A DNA stretch of 36,789 nt. Origin: Trichoplax sp. H2. Lineage: Eukaryota; Placozoa; Uniplacotomia; Trichoplacea. The notes beneath the pieces were generated by a model, which saw only the letters and a program-made list of their open reading frames with translations, was not told the DNA's origin and ran no database searches. The stretch spans positions 1 through 36,789 of the forward strand of contig NOWV01000360.1 in the NCBI GenBank assembly GCA_003344405.1. Direction: 5' to 3'. Below, piece by piece: positions 1 through 10,141 of this stretch. The translations under genes and the position numbers were made by a program. Position 1 is the first letter of the stretch, and the number at the start of each line of letters is the position of its first letter.

Positions 1-376
1 CAGTATTTACGAACATAGACATGTAATGACTAATGCAGAATAGTCAGATTACGATATGTCCTATCACGGAACATTTCCATGATAATTTACAGTCTACCAT
101 AAGTAAATTACAATCACAATGATTCGAACTGTAAGCAGATGATTTGCATTCCCTATTATAACTATTAATTTCGGTATGTGTATAAGTGTCACTGTCATAA
201 AAAGTCAGTGCTATATTAAAACACGGTATATCCAAATTAGAAGTTAACTAAATAAGGATAGTCTAACAGAATTATCCTAACATAGATATTTCTACTGTAA
301 TACAGTATTTAACACTGTAACAATCGGTATCCTAACCGGAACCTATGATAGATACTGTAGCACTAACTTTAGCTAG

Positions 377-565
377 AATAGTGAGAAAGAGCGGTCTATT
401 ATTAGTTCACGTTGCATAAAGTAAAATTGTAATAACGGTACTGTAATATTTAAAAGTACACAAGTGTAAGAGCGGATTTTATCACTCGATAAATTTGTTT
501 TGCTAAACATCTAACAGTATATTTAATCTCTATTCTAGATATTTGGTGTTGTTACTTTTTTTCAA
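377..565 (+). other. Two tentative small exons upstream of the 860-995 terminal exon
   Basis: There are two short stretches with plausible splice borders. The first is 377-420, after a CTAG acceptor and before GTAAAA. The second is 539-565 (27 bases), after a pyrimidine-rich TTCTAG acceptor and before a consensus GTAAGT donor. Joined to each other and to the exon at 860, the phases agree (0 in, 2 out, 2 out) with no stop. The join gives a short polar stretch, then YLVLLLFF, then the acidic tail. The hydrophobic octet is too short to be called a membrane segment. The phase match may be chance because the exons are so small. No further upstream exon or start codon was found, so the gene would begin to the left of the window. 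Confidence 0.27.
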
Positions 566-859
566 GTAAGTGGATAATGATATTGTAATACTTACATACT
601 GAAATCATATATTTAGGATCTTGAAATGATAAGGTGGTACTCATTCATTATTTTTAATACTACTCCATTATTATTCTAGTTTTTAATATTTGCTGCATTT
701 GTCCTCTATGAAACCTTTTGTGCGAAGAAATCGTAAGTAAAATAAGATAAAAATTCAAGCAAGCCAAAAACTAAATCATTCATAAACTGAAATTCTAATA
801 TATCATTTACTAAGTTAATCATGTTTATAATTAAAACATTCTTTAATATGATTATCTAG

Positions 860-995
860 TGATAGTAATGATGGTAAGGGCAACTATAGCCAAATTTCGG
901 CAACTGATGAAGAAGATGATGGAAATAAAGAATTCAAATCTGTAGTGGCTAATGAATCAGAAGACGAAAATATCGACAATAAATCAGAAAAGTAG
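860..995 (+). CDS. Partial gene: 3'-terminal coding exon with acidic tail
   Basis: This is a probable last exon of a + strand gene whose 5' part lies upstream or outside the window. It follows a TTATCTAG acceptor and reads 44 codons in one frame (from 861) to a TAG at 993-995. The peptide is rich in Asp, Glu, Asn, Ser and Lys, with the run DEEDDG followed by a second acidic patch ESEDENID. This is typical of a disordered acidic C-terminus. The first base completes a codon begun in the previous exon. Composition alone cannot name the family. The call rests on a clean acceptor, an open frame and biased residue use; a chance open frame is possible. Confidence 0.45.
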
Positions 996-1315
996 AACAA
1001 TTTCTAACAAGTTCAATCGTAGCATAAAGTACATCTTAAGTAGATGCGACATTACGCAATAGAATTATTCCATTACTTATAAAATGCATGCATCGCCCAC
1101 CAATGATTGTTAAAGCTACAATCTGAATTTTAATTTCATATCTTAGTAAATACATAAAAAAGAAATCACAGCAAAGTTATCTATGGATCTATGCCGATAA
1201 ATTTTCTGACTTAAGTAACTGATTTTAATCTATTAATAAGACTAATTGACGTACTTAGTTAATTTAATCGATTGCTGGACACTTAAACTCAGCTAATATT
1301 CTATTATACAAGCAT
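996..1315. other. Spacer, no gene seen
   Basis: This AT-rich stretch lies between the acidic terminal exon and the start of the small coiled-coil gene. No open frame of note, tRNA-like box pair or repeat was found. It presumably holds the 3' end of the left gene and the promoter of the next. Confidence 0.4.
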
Positions 1316-1892
1316 ATGAATTGGGATCAATATTCAGCTATTGCTGCTACTGGGATATTAGATGATAATGTAAAGGAATTGAATAAGTTAATAACTTATC
1401 ATTCGTTGCAGACAAAATTATTAAATAATTTAGGTACTAACCAAAATAAGGCACTACTACCGCTATCATTGATGTAGCTCTGCTGATATTTTTATCTAAA
1501 TGATAATTAAGTGGTATTCTGTATAGCATCAGAAATCAATTTCTTTCCGCATTCCTATATATTATATATTACTGTATATAGTTGTAGTAAAGTAGTTTAA
1601 TATGCTGTGGATCTGCTATTACCGAGGTGTTCTTTTCACCGCCTCCAGTACTGTACTAATGCTATACCACAGGTTAAAGTTCGGTAAAGAAATATGTGAC
1701 ATCTTTCAGCTACGGATTTCGTTTATTTACACTATCCAGAAATGTTTGTATACTAGCCAAGGATACATAGACAAAATTCTTGCTATAAACGATTGCTACC
1801 GACAAATTACCCTTTCAAATGAACGTGAACATAATCTGCACAAAGCAAATAAATTAATGGAAAATTTACAAGCTAGATTATCTTATAATTGA
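1316..1892 (+). CDS. Small two-exon coiled-coil protein, unidentified (about 82 residues)
   Basis: Exon 1 is 1316-1433, starting at ATG (MNWDQYSAIAATGILDD) and ending one base into a codon before GTACTA. Exon 2 is 1762-1892, after CCAAG, and stops at TGA 1890-1892. The join G|GA restores a Gly and keeps one frame, giving 39 + 1 + 42 residues. Most of the product looks like amphipathic helix: residues 18-38 (VKELNKLITYHSLQTKLLNN) and the C-terminal HNLHKANKLMENLQARL have hydrophobics spaced as heptads. This suggests a small helical subunit of a larger complex; I do not recognise the family. The exon 2 acceptor has a weak pyrimidine tract. Other acceptors nearby (after TATCCAG or TTTCAG) are phase-incompatible with exon 1. 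The intron is 328 bases, like those of the named genes here. Confidence 0.45.
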
Positions 1893-2635
1893 TAAAATCC
1901 GTATGCAAAATTCATTTACTTGTTGTTTATCTACTGCATATGTCTGAATAAATTACCTGCTTAGGTCTTTGTATTAATGTGGATATAATCATCACCCTAG
2001 GATAAGTTGTTGTAATGATTTCAGCTAATTACATTAGTCATGTTTTAGGAAATACAGTGATATTATGTGCTATAGAACTGTATATCTTAATAAAGTAAGG
2101 TTAAAACCTATACATTATAGCTATTTATATAAATTGTATGATATTACGCTATAGTTATTTAGTGATAAGAACTTTACAATTTTCCTTTTTCTTAGTGTAT
2201 CTATTGTAATGATATTAAGTTTATCAAACATGGTTTGACTTTGCTGTTACTAGCTGGCATTTAGTTCGTGATAATAGGTGTTTGGTATACTCTCATTAGT
2301 ACGATTGCTACATGTGTGGATGTTGTAAGATACTGATATCTTTACATAGCCTATAACTATCGTATATATCTAGACATATTTTCCCGTAGTTTAATTTATA
2401 GTCATTTTATTACTTATCTAGTTAGGTATTCCGAAGGATATCTAAATCTTTGTTATCTTTAAGAGCAGTCTAGCTTCAAAGTGCTGTAGTATATATTTTT
2501 CTGCTATAATGATGATGATAACTTACTTTTAAAGTAGAATTAATGCCAGAATATTCTTTCTGAAAGTAATCCTGATAATGTTAGAGGGAAGATATGGCTA
2601 GTTAACGTAAAGATAAAATAAATAAACTATTACAG

Positions 2636-2976
2636 TAGCAGCTCCATCATCTGTCTTCAAACAGCTCTGCTACATGGTAAGCGAACAAAACGAATTTATA
2701 ATAATCGCTGATCAGATACAAATAAGTACCAACTTATGATGCCCTCTTACGTAATTAAGCTATTAAATATATACAATACTGTAGTAGTATTTATTATCGT
2801 TGATAGATATCAATCATAGTCATGTAGTCAATATGCCAAGGCATCACAAATTGTTTTTCTTGTACTAGTAGAAAAATTTCTGGTATCCACCTACATTGCT
2901 AATAAGATCAGGATAAAAAGTATATTTATTTCAGCTGACGGATCAGTTGCAGTTTAGTACAGTTTCAAAGAAGTAG
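2636..2976 (+). other. Exon-like pair with good splice borders, possible 3' end of a gene
   Basis: Positions 2636-2676 (41 bases) lie between ATTACAG and ATG|GTAAGC. Positions 2935-2976 follow a pyrimidine-rich TATTTCAG and end at TAG 2974-2976. Read together in phase they give AAPSSVFKQLCYM followed by LTDQLQFSTVSKK and a stop. Both borders are close to consensus and the intron is 258 bases. No upstream exon ending in the needed phase was identified, so this may be a gene end, a noncoding transcript or chance. Confidence 0.22.
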
Positions 2977-3028
2977 AGAATTTTTACGTTGTGATTTTGC
3001 TAGTATCAAAGTCCAGTATTTCAGTTCA

Positions 3029-3139
3029 ATGGCTCATTGCTCTATCAAAGATTATGTGATAGAAGATTTTAAAGTCTGTGACTGCAAAGGGACCCTAAAA
3101 ATGATCTATCGTGCTGTTCTATCAGGATTAAATGACTGA
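3029..3139 (+). CDS. Possible 36-residue small ORF
   Basis: An ATG at 3029 opens 36 codons to TGA 3137-3139. The product begins MAHCSIKDYVIEDFKVCDCK and has a mixed, protein-like composition with three cysteines. It sits just after a TTTCAG that could act as an acceptor. Length alone makes it non-significant in a window this size. No family is recognised and no neighbouring exon joins it convincingly. Confidence 0.15.
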   Translation: MAHCSIKDYVIEDFKVCDCKGTLKMIYRAVLSGLND

Positions 3140-5303
3140 ATTTATAATTATAATCACTATTGATGGAGGTAAATTAATGCAAGTGATATTTGCCATATAA
3201 CATCATTTTTAATTGTAAAAATAATTTTTTCTTCTATAGCCCATCTTAAGATAATATACTATTGTGATGGCGCTACTGCTCTCACGCTTGCATTGGATAG
3301 TGTACTGCGTAGATACTGAGGGAATTTCCGCTAACAGAAAAATATGTTTGGTATTTTCAACTTTGATACGTATGTAATGGTTATGTCACGTATTTGTGGT
3401 AATCTGTCGCTATAGAAATTTATAAGATATCTCAAATATTCTTTTAGATGCGAACTTTGAGCCCAATATACCACTGTCACCGTTATTACCATTATTATAC
3501 TGGGGCTTTCTTTGAAGGATCTAGATATCTTATTTAACAGCTTTGGTACCGATGCAATGCTCGTATGTTCGCACCTCTTAGGGCTTAGATACAGTAAGAC
3601 AATGTTAATGACCATAATCCTTATAGAGTTCACTAAGAAGTCATCCTTGTTCTCTAGCTTTCACCACTATAGCAAACTTATTCCAAAATTTCTAATACGA
3701 TTCATATCAAATACTTATATAAAATATAATCATTTTGAAGGGTAGAGAGTCAATTTTTTAGCTCTTAATGTATTGTGGACATTAATTTCTTTTCTACTTC
3801 TCCATTCCCAAACCTGTTATTATCAAATACTAAGACAGTACACGTAGTCACTTAAAAAATCTATGTAATGTTGCTAATAAAACATTAGTTGAAAACTTCA
3901 ATTATTGTTATTCCAGATACTCCTGAAGTTTGATATATTCCGCTAAACAAGATAATATATTTCTATGGTATCATTCAAACTAGTAAAACACGAGAAAATT
4001 TCACTTTATGTATATAGCCAATAGAAGATGATCGAATGGGGACTTTACATAGCGTCATGCTGTGCAAGTATGAGTCAGCTAGAATAGTTAAAGTAAGTAG
4101 AAGTGTTTAAACCTGTATCATCGATATCCATCAGCTAGTCTAGAGTCACTAAGACAAACATAGAAGATAAAGGAATTTCCCTTATCAAATGAAAACATTC
4201 CGTTTCCCCAAAACATCAAATAAATTGCCTATCGGGCTAGACAATAGTAAACTAACAAGTATGAGTCATTTATCAACTTACTATCAAGGTAGGAATCGAG
4301 TGTAGCCTGTGTAATAATAATGCGATTCATAATATGATTACACACTTTGTGCTTAATAATAATACGAAATCCTTCTTGCCTAATGCTATTAATTTCGATA
4401 GGAACATTTGATAAAATCAGTCTTACAACATTAATGGATGGAAGTGTAGACTTAACAACATGCGAGTGCTATCTATGATCAGAATGTGCAAGATAAATTT
4501 AGTAATTGCAATATTATAGTGACTAAATATTAGTTATTAGCGATAAAATAATTAACTAAATTACATGGGATCAACTTAAAGTTGAATATACGCATAAATA
4601 ATGATAAGATATATATTTATGTAAAGTAGAGCAATGTATTAGAACATTATAAAATTGTCGTTTACTATATTATGCATACGAGATAAATTAAGATGATTGT
4701 ACTAATTCAAAGTAGAAGCTAATTTTAAGAACATCAATGTCATGTACCATAGGTGTCAACGATCATCATCCTGCATTAAAGATTGCATACTGTAAATGTA
4801 TGGGTGCCATATATGTATCATTGATTATTATTTGTGGCTACTGGCCGAGACGATTTCAGAATTACTTCGTCTTTCAGAAAATGCATTATTCATACATCCA
4901 AGTAACCTTTTATTTGATAAAAGTCCAGCGTCGAAATTAGATAGATCTTTCGAAGTGGACAAATAAATCAACCTATAAATCTTTCATGCCCATAGCGAAT
5001 TTCTAGACTACAATTTATTTACTTAAATGGATGAAACCTTTGAATACCAGTTCAGGCTGGTCTGTTTTAGTTACCATGTGAATGCATATTACATCAGCTC
5101 ATTATTACAGTTTCTAAACCTGTTACAATGTTATACTTCATTACGTATTTGTTTATCTTCCCCAGAGCAACACGTTCGGCTAATTATAGTACAAATTTAT
5201 TATTATCGCAAGGCATAAATAGCAGAAGCAAAGAGCTTTAGTTCTATTCTAAATTTGATATTGCCTGAATGATTAAGTCAAAAAATTGAAGAATATCAAG
5301 ACA

Positions 5304-5699
5304 ATGCGTTTAGATAAACAAATTACCGTGCTCCATAATCCTGCTCACGAAAGTAATTATGAACTTTTCCTACCATATCATCGTAAAGTTTCCACCTGTA
5401 TATCTCCAAACAATTATTTCGAAATATTACAGCAGTACAACAAAGAAGAATCTGATGTTAAGAGCGTTCGGAAAGATCGTTATAAAGTATCTAGATTTGG
5501 TTCCAGAAAATCGCTAATTATTGAAAGTTATCCTAAAGAGCTATTTACCGGAGCAGCAGCCTATTGCAGCTGTTTAGGCAAAAAATGCATCATTGATATT
5601 GATGTATCTACATCCAAGACGATAATCAAGATCAGAAAGAAAGGATTCACAAGTCATGAACTGACTGTTGTAGTTTTTGGAATAGAAATTCAGAAGTAA
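5304..5699 (+). CDS. Single-exon hypothetical protein, 131 residues
   Basis: An ATG at 5304 (MRLDKQITVLHNP) opens 131 codons to TAA 5697-5699. An in-frame TAA lies just upstream at 5274-5276, so the reading frame is closed. The product has mixed, protein-like composition: a polar, basic first half (KSVRKDRYKVSRFGSRKS) and a second half of alternating hydrophobic residues (CIIDIDVSTSKTIIKIRKKG, then ELTVVVFGI). The second half looks like several beta strands, possibly a small beta-rich domain. There is no signal peptide or membrane helix. I do not recognise the family. It is one of the longest open frames in the left half and lacks introns, unlike the named genes here. It could be a true intronless gene, a terminal exon missing its upstream part, or a processed copy. 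Confidence 0.45.
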   Translation: MRLDKQITVLHNPAHESNYELFLPYHRKVSTCISPNNYFEILQQYNKEESDVKSVRKDRYKVSRFGSRKSLIIESYPKELFTGAAAYCSCLGKKCIIDIDVSTSKTIIKIRKKGFTSHELTVVVFGIEIQK

Positions 5700-7127
5700 G
5701 CTCTGAATTGACTTCGGCTAGTAAGTTACTTTAAGGAATGGTAAAAGTCTGTTCGAAATCAAAGGGGTCAATTTATTACTAATTCCTTAATATGCATAGG
5801 TTTACTTACTCAATACGTATTAAAAATGTGAATTAAAATATTATGGAGTATTATTAATCTTATTGACTTCACTGGTTGGAAGATATATTCCACTAATTTT
5901 ATTTTAAGCTTTTATTTAATAATATAAGTTTAAAAAAAATCATTCATTGAAATGTACAAGTATAACTCGATTCAATCGAAATATCACGCTTCTTTACTAT
6001 CAAATGATATTTGTTTTAAGAAACATTAGGTGGATGAGATTGATTTATTAATTAGTGAATTATAACTGTTACATACCTAGCACCTACTGAACAATTTAGC
6101 TTTAATGTTTATACGTATACAGTCGACCTTATGAGCATTGAAAAATGCCTAGGTTCGAGTATTTATAGTTGCTCATATATATTAATTTTCTGAATTAAAC
6201 TCATCAACATATGGAACTAATTAGATAATACAGTATTATATTTAAGGAAAGGAATCTGTTTTAATTTCATTTTATAGTCAAACGGAATTACTTAAAAAGT
6301 ATGCATAATATCGTCCTATTACCGTTCAATATCCTTGCATAAATTAATTATCAAATTAATAGCTTTTAATATCTATACAGATTAAACATTATACGTATAT
6401 ATATATGTTTACTTATGTATATAATTAATAATTGATTTGCCGTAAATGTTATGAAAATATAAACTTATACGCGTATATCAATTGGAAAGGATTTTGCTTT
6501 ATTTTATGGCATAAATGAGTACACTATACTGTACTGTATAGTTTGCTGATCTTTGGTATCCTATGTTGCCTATAATTACAGTATATAATTTACGGCTAAT
6601 GATAACATTGTACAAGTCCTGCATAGCCTGTAAAATATACCATTGAGCATAATTATGTAAAAATACGATAACTGAATTCGTTCTAGAGATGAGGGAGCAT
6701 TTTATATCGAAGGATTTTGAACAGTCAGCGGAAGCAGGAGCTTCTAAATAAGAGAATTTTTCTTTAAAATCCATACTGTGGTGATGCATGAGATTTGTTG
6801 CTGTCATTAAACCCAAAAATTTGAATAAAATATTGATTAAAATTCAATTTTGTACAGCTGCCTGTACAGAGAGCTACAGTATGATTTATTGATTCATATC
6901 GTACGTATTATAGAACTGCATTTGATCTCCGGTACACTAATAAGAGTAAATGCACGCCAGCAGCACAATACTGTACTTTATCGTAGTAAGTGATGCTACT
7001 GATTTAGTATAGAATCAATAATAAAAGACAGCTCAAACAAAGTGTACAAAGAAATCTATGCAAAATGTCTTGCATCACTGCAGCTGGGACTTGATGATGC
7101 AATGGATTGACCGTAGTGCCTTCCCAA
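5700..7127. other. AT-rich spacer, no gene seen
   Basis: There are poly-T and TA-rich runs, including a short TA run near 6395-6407. A 105-codon minus-strand open frame (6816-6499) has no splice context or recognisable motif and is probably chance. Isolated TACAGTA/TACTGTA words become more frequent towards the repeat array that starts at 7128. Confidence 0.5.
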
Positions 7128-7772
7128 TCTCGTAGTATTCACAGTGAATTCAAAACCTGTAGAGTGTACAGTACACTGTGCAGTACGCTACGGATTGTAA
7201 TCTAACAGTACGGTACAGTATAGTACTGTACAGTACTTTCTTTGCTGATACGGTACTGTACAGTACAAGCAACAGTACAGTACCGTGTACTGTAGAGGTA
7301 CTGTACACTAGTACAGTACAGTACTGTACTGTACAGTACTGTACCACTTTCTGCTCCAATCCTGTAGTATTCACAGTGAATTCGGAACCTGTACAGTACT
7401 GTACTGTACTGTACGCTACGGATTGTTTTCTAACAGTACTGTACAAGTGTACATGTACTGTACTGTACTTTCTTTGCCGATACGGTACAGTACAGTACAA
7501 TTACTGTACAGTGTACAGTACCACTTTCTGCACAGTACAGTACAGGTTCATAGTCCATACAGTACTGCACTACAGTACAGTACAGTACGCTACGGATTGT
7601 TTCTAACAGTACAGTACAGTACAGTACAGTACAGGTCCATAGTCCATACTGTACTGTACAGTAATACAGTACTGTACAGTGTACAGTACGCTACGGATTG
7701 TTTTCTAAAACAGTACAGTACAGTACTGTACTTTCTTTGCTGATACGGTACGGTACAGTACAGTACTGTAAC
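7128..7772. repeat. Higher-order tandem array of palindromic GTAC/TACAGTA repeats
   Basis: Short runs of GTACAGTAC and GTACTGTAC alternate with fixed unique words, so the array has a higher-order structure. The word GTACGCTACGGATTGT occurs four times (7183, 7411, 7585, 7686). A word beginning CTTTCTTTGC and ending GATACGGTAC occurs three times (7236, 7468, 7731; one T/C difference). GTACCACTTTCTGC occurs twice (7341, 7518). GTAGTATTCACAGTGAATTC occurs twice (7132, 7364). A word containing CATAGTCCATAC occurs twice (about 7547, 7637). The first two units have the same word order and are about 230 bases apart; later units are shorter. GTAC is its own reverse complement, so the array is nearly strand-symmetric and could fold into many hairpins. 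Long open frames on both strands here (Tyr-Ser-Thr-Val-Gln-rich) are artefacts of the repeat. It lies about 1 kb upstream of HCCS. Confidence 0.9.
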
Positions 7773-8733
7773 TTGTCTTAAAATTTCCGCGTGGCGACTT
7801 ACTGAATGGATTGCCTGATGATTCGCAGTAACGCGGATGCTGGTAATTAGTATTCAGCTCTAATTAGTAATAATATCAATCGAGTTTGAACAAGCTTGGA
7901 ACGACTAGCTTTATTATTAATCCAGATACGTGTAGTTACCGTTCATCTCTTCAAGTCCGACTTGCCCAATTTCTGTTCTGGCGATATTTATTAATTAATT
8001 ATTGTGCAGTATAAGGTAAGTGGTAAATAGGTATCTTTCCTCTTGCATAGTACAGCACAATTGATCGATCTAACTGAGCTTCAGCTAGTGAGCGCACATT
8101 AAGAAGCAAGCAGGAAAGTAATGTAGTGTTCTTCTTTGAACCCTGTATTCTTGCCGAACATGCTCTTGTAAATAATCAGAGTTATTTTTCTACGAAATAC
8201 ATATATATATATATTATACAGTAGCACGCGTATGGTTATGTAGTTATCACAATAGTTCATGGCAAGTGTCAGAAGGGCTTGCACTGACTTTTCATATTGA
8301 AATAGTTTCCACAATCCCATTCATCGTTCGGATCAATGATCTCATCTTTTAATAACCTTACTGGGATAGACTATAGTAAAATTTTAATCAACTTTGATCC
8401 CAGTTTTGATTCTATTACATGTATTAAATTAGTTTATTCATACTAATTGTATGATGTAATATTAACTTTTCCAGTTGGTTTCTCCTTAATTAATATGCAC
8501 AGCATTCGTATTTTTACTTGCTTGTTTCAGCAGCGGCAACTGCTGCACCTGTTTAAGGTTGAGGTCTTATAACTTACGGAAAGCCCTACTGCTAACTACT
8601 GTACCGCCAACCATTTTGATGGAGACTTAGTTGCTTCCTTATTTACCGTTAGAAAATTTTAAGCTCAGGATTAACATTTAAATCTAACTGACTGTTTTTA
8701 TTGAAGTTTAGGACGCAGCTTTACTGCATCGGT
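7773..8733. other. Spacer and presumed HCCS 5' region
   Basis: No separate gene seen. Just after the repeat is a 7-base inverted repeat, TCCGCGT (7786) and ACGCGGA (7832), in a locally GC-richer stretch. A minus-strand open frame at 8320-8099 has no support. Directly before the HCCS ATG, a pyrimidine-rich tract ending GTTTAG (about 8685-8710) could be a 5'UTR splice acceptor, but no upstream exon could be fixed. Confidence 0.4.
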
Positions 8734-10141
8734 ATGGGAACAACACAGAGTAACGGAAATACGAATTCATCTTTGCAAAGTACCGATAATAAGCCTAATC
8801 AGATAGAGCCTACAGATAAAAGTGATGCTACAGTTTCAGTCAGTGAATGTCCAATGCATGGCAAAACTTCTGATAAAAGTCTAATAACCGCTACTCATGG
8901 CTCTGATAGAACTCAACCCGATAAAAAATTATTAGCTGGCCAATGTCCTATGCATGCAAATAATGACCCACCAACTGCATCACAAATTGGGCAATCGGTA
9001 TCGTCAAACACCGGCAGTCATGCAAGCGGTAGTGAAGAAATCGTGTTAGAAAATATGGTAAGATTTATTTTTGTAATATCTTCCTGGGGTAATATTGCAA
9101 AATGATAGTCGTGTAATTGAGTAAAAGGATCGATGTAACTGAAAGGTAATATATAATATAATATATATTGTACATTTATACGGTTTTATTCACAATTGCG
9201 TTTAAAATGAAGGTATTAACTATATTTCATCATAATTTGTTGGTTATTTCATGTGTAATGTGATTATACGCTGTATTGCACTGATAGATGCCTCCACCAA
9301 ACCAGAGGCCGTCACCTGGACAACCTTTTTCACTCTCAACTGATAGAGAAATCTCATCAATTCCGAAAGCAAGCGATAAGGAGGAGAAGTGGGTGTATCC
9401 CTCACCTCAAATGTTTTGGAATGCTATGCTGAGGAAAGGATGGAAATGGGAAGATGATCAAATTAAGAACAATGATATGGATTGGATTATAAGGATGCAT
9501 AATACTAATAATGAAACTGTATGGCGGGAAATTTTAAAATGGGAGACGCTACACGCCAAGTACATCAAATTTAATATTGGATTATATGATCTTCTTACTT
9601 CATCTTAGCATCTACACTTTTCTATGCAGTATATATATGCTCGTAGTCATAAAGTCGCTTTTATTTCATGGTTGTGTGTATTAATATAGTAAATCATATG
9701 TAAGGGATTGTGATACTTAATCTTGAATTTTGTATCTCGTTGAAGGGAATGCGGTCAGCCAAAGTTAGCTCGATTTTATGGCAAAGCTCAGGATTTCTCT
9801 CCTCGAGCCAGAATACGAAGCTGGCTAGGGTAACTCCTTGTACATATGAAAGTTTTAAGAATAGAATCCTTAATAATTCAGTAAGTTAACTTTAAGGAAT
9901 TATCCTAACGCGCTCAATGATTTAAATACTTTATTATAGATACGAACTGCCATTTGATCGTCACGACTGGATCATAAATCGATGTGGCAGAGAAGTTCGT
10001 TACGTTATCGACTTTTACGATAAAGGAGAAGTTGATCCACAAACAGGTGTTGTTGCTCTACTGGATGTACGACCTGCGTTAGATTCGTGGGGAGCTGTTT
10101 GGGACAGAGTGAAAGTGGCTTGGTGGAGGTGGACATCATAA
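8734..10141 (+). CDS. HCCS: Holocytochrome c synthase (cytochrome c-type haem lyase)
   Basis: This enzyme makes the thioether bonds that attach haem to apocytochromes c and c1 in the mitochondrial intermembrane space. The coding exons are 8734-9057, 9288-9559, 9746-9829 and 9940-10141 (TAA). Phases join cleanly (0, 2, 2) to give 293 residues, against 268 in human. The N-terminus has two CPMH haem-regulatory-type motifs (residues 39-42 and 71-74). The conserved core follows: MPPPNQ, then [19 protein letters not shown]. Next come RMHNTNN (His about 179, aligned with the essential haem-binding His154 of human HCCS), [20 protein letters not shown] and [16 protein letters not shown]. It ends [17 protein letters not shown] then WWRWTS. 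The start was chosen as the first ATG in the exon; MG suggests possible N-myristoylation, an inference. Introns are 230, 186 and 110 bases. The N-terminal 108 residues are longer and less conserved than in vertebrates. The gene is intact. Confidence 0.97.

Larger units (their letters stand above)
1893..5303. other. Long AT-rich spacer with only marginal coding fragments
   Basis: About 3.4 kb without a gene I can support. Open frames of 60-100 codons occur on both strands (for example 3331-3633 -, 3512-3745 +, 4737-4940 +, 5027-5218 +). They overlap one another or lack splice context, and their residue composition is typical of translated AT-rich noncoding DNA: many Tyr, Ile, Cys and His, with no recognisable motif. 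Two slightly better fragments (2636-2976 and 3029-3139) are listed separately. No repeats of note or RNA genes were recognised. Confidence 0.5.

Noticed and set aside
3331-3745. Overlapping open frames of 100 (-) and 77 (+) codons
   Set aside because: They lie on opposite strands of the same DNA, with no motif and no splice context.
4737-5218. Two + strand open frames of 67 and 63 codons
   Set aside because: Cys/Tyr/Ile-rich translations typical of AT-rich spacer; no motif and no phase-compatible partner exon.
6499-6816. 105-codon minus-strand open frame
   Set aside because: Protein-like only in short patches, no family motif and no splice borders. Kept out for lack of support, though not disproved.
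7150-7743. Overlapping open frames on both strands rich in Tyr, Ser, Thr, Val, Gln and Cys (7150-7500 -, 7178-7606 +, 7423-7743 +)
   Set aside because: They are translations of the GTAC/TACAGTA repeat, open on both strands because the repeat is self-complementary and lacks stop words in these frames.
7128-7772. Possible CRISPR array
   Set aside because: Repeats are not evenly spaced and the spacers are not unique; the linkers themselves repeat, and the host is a eukaryote.
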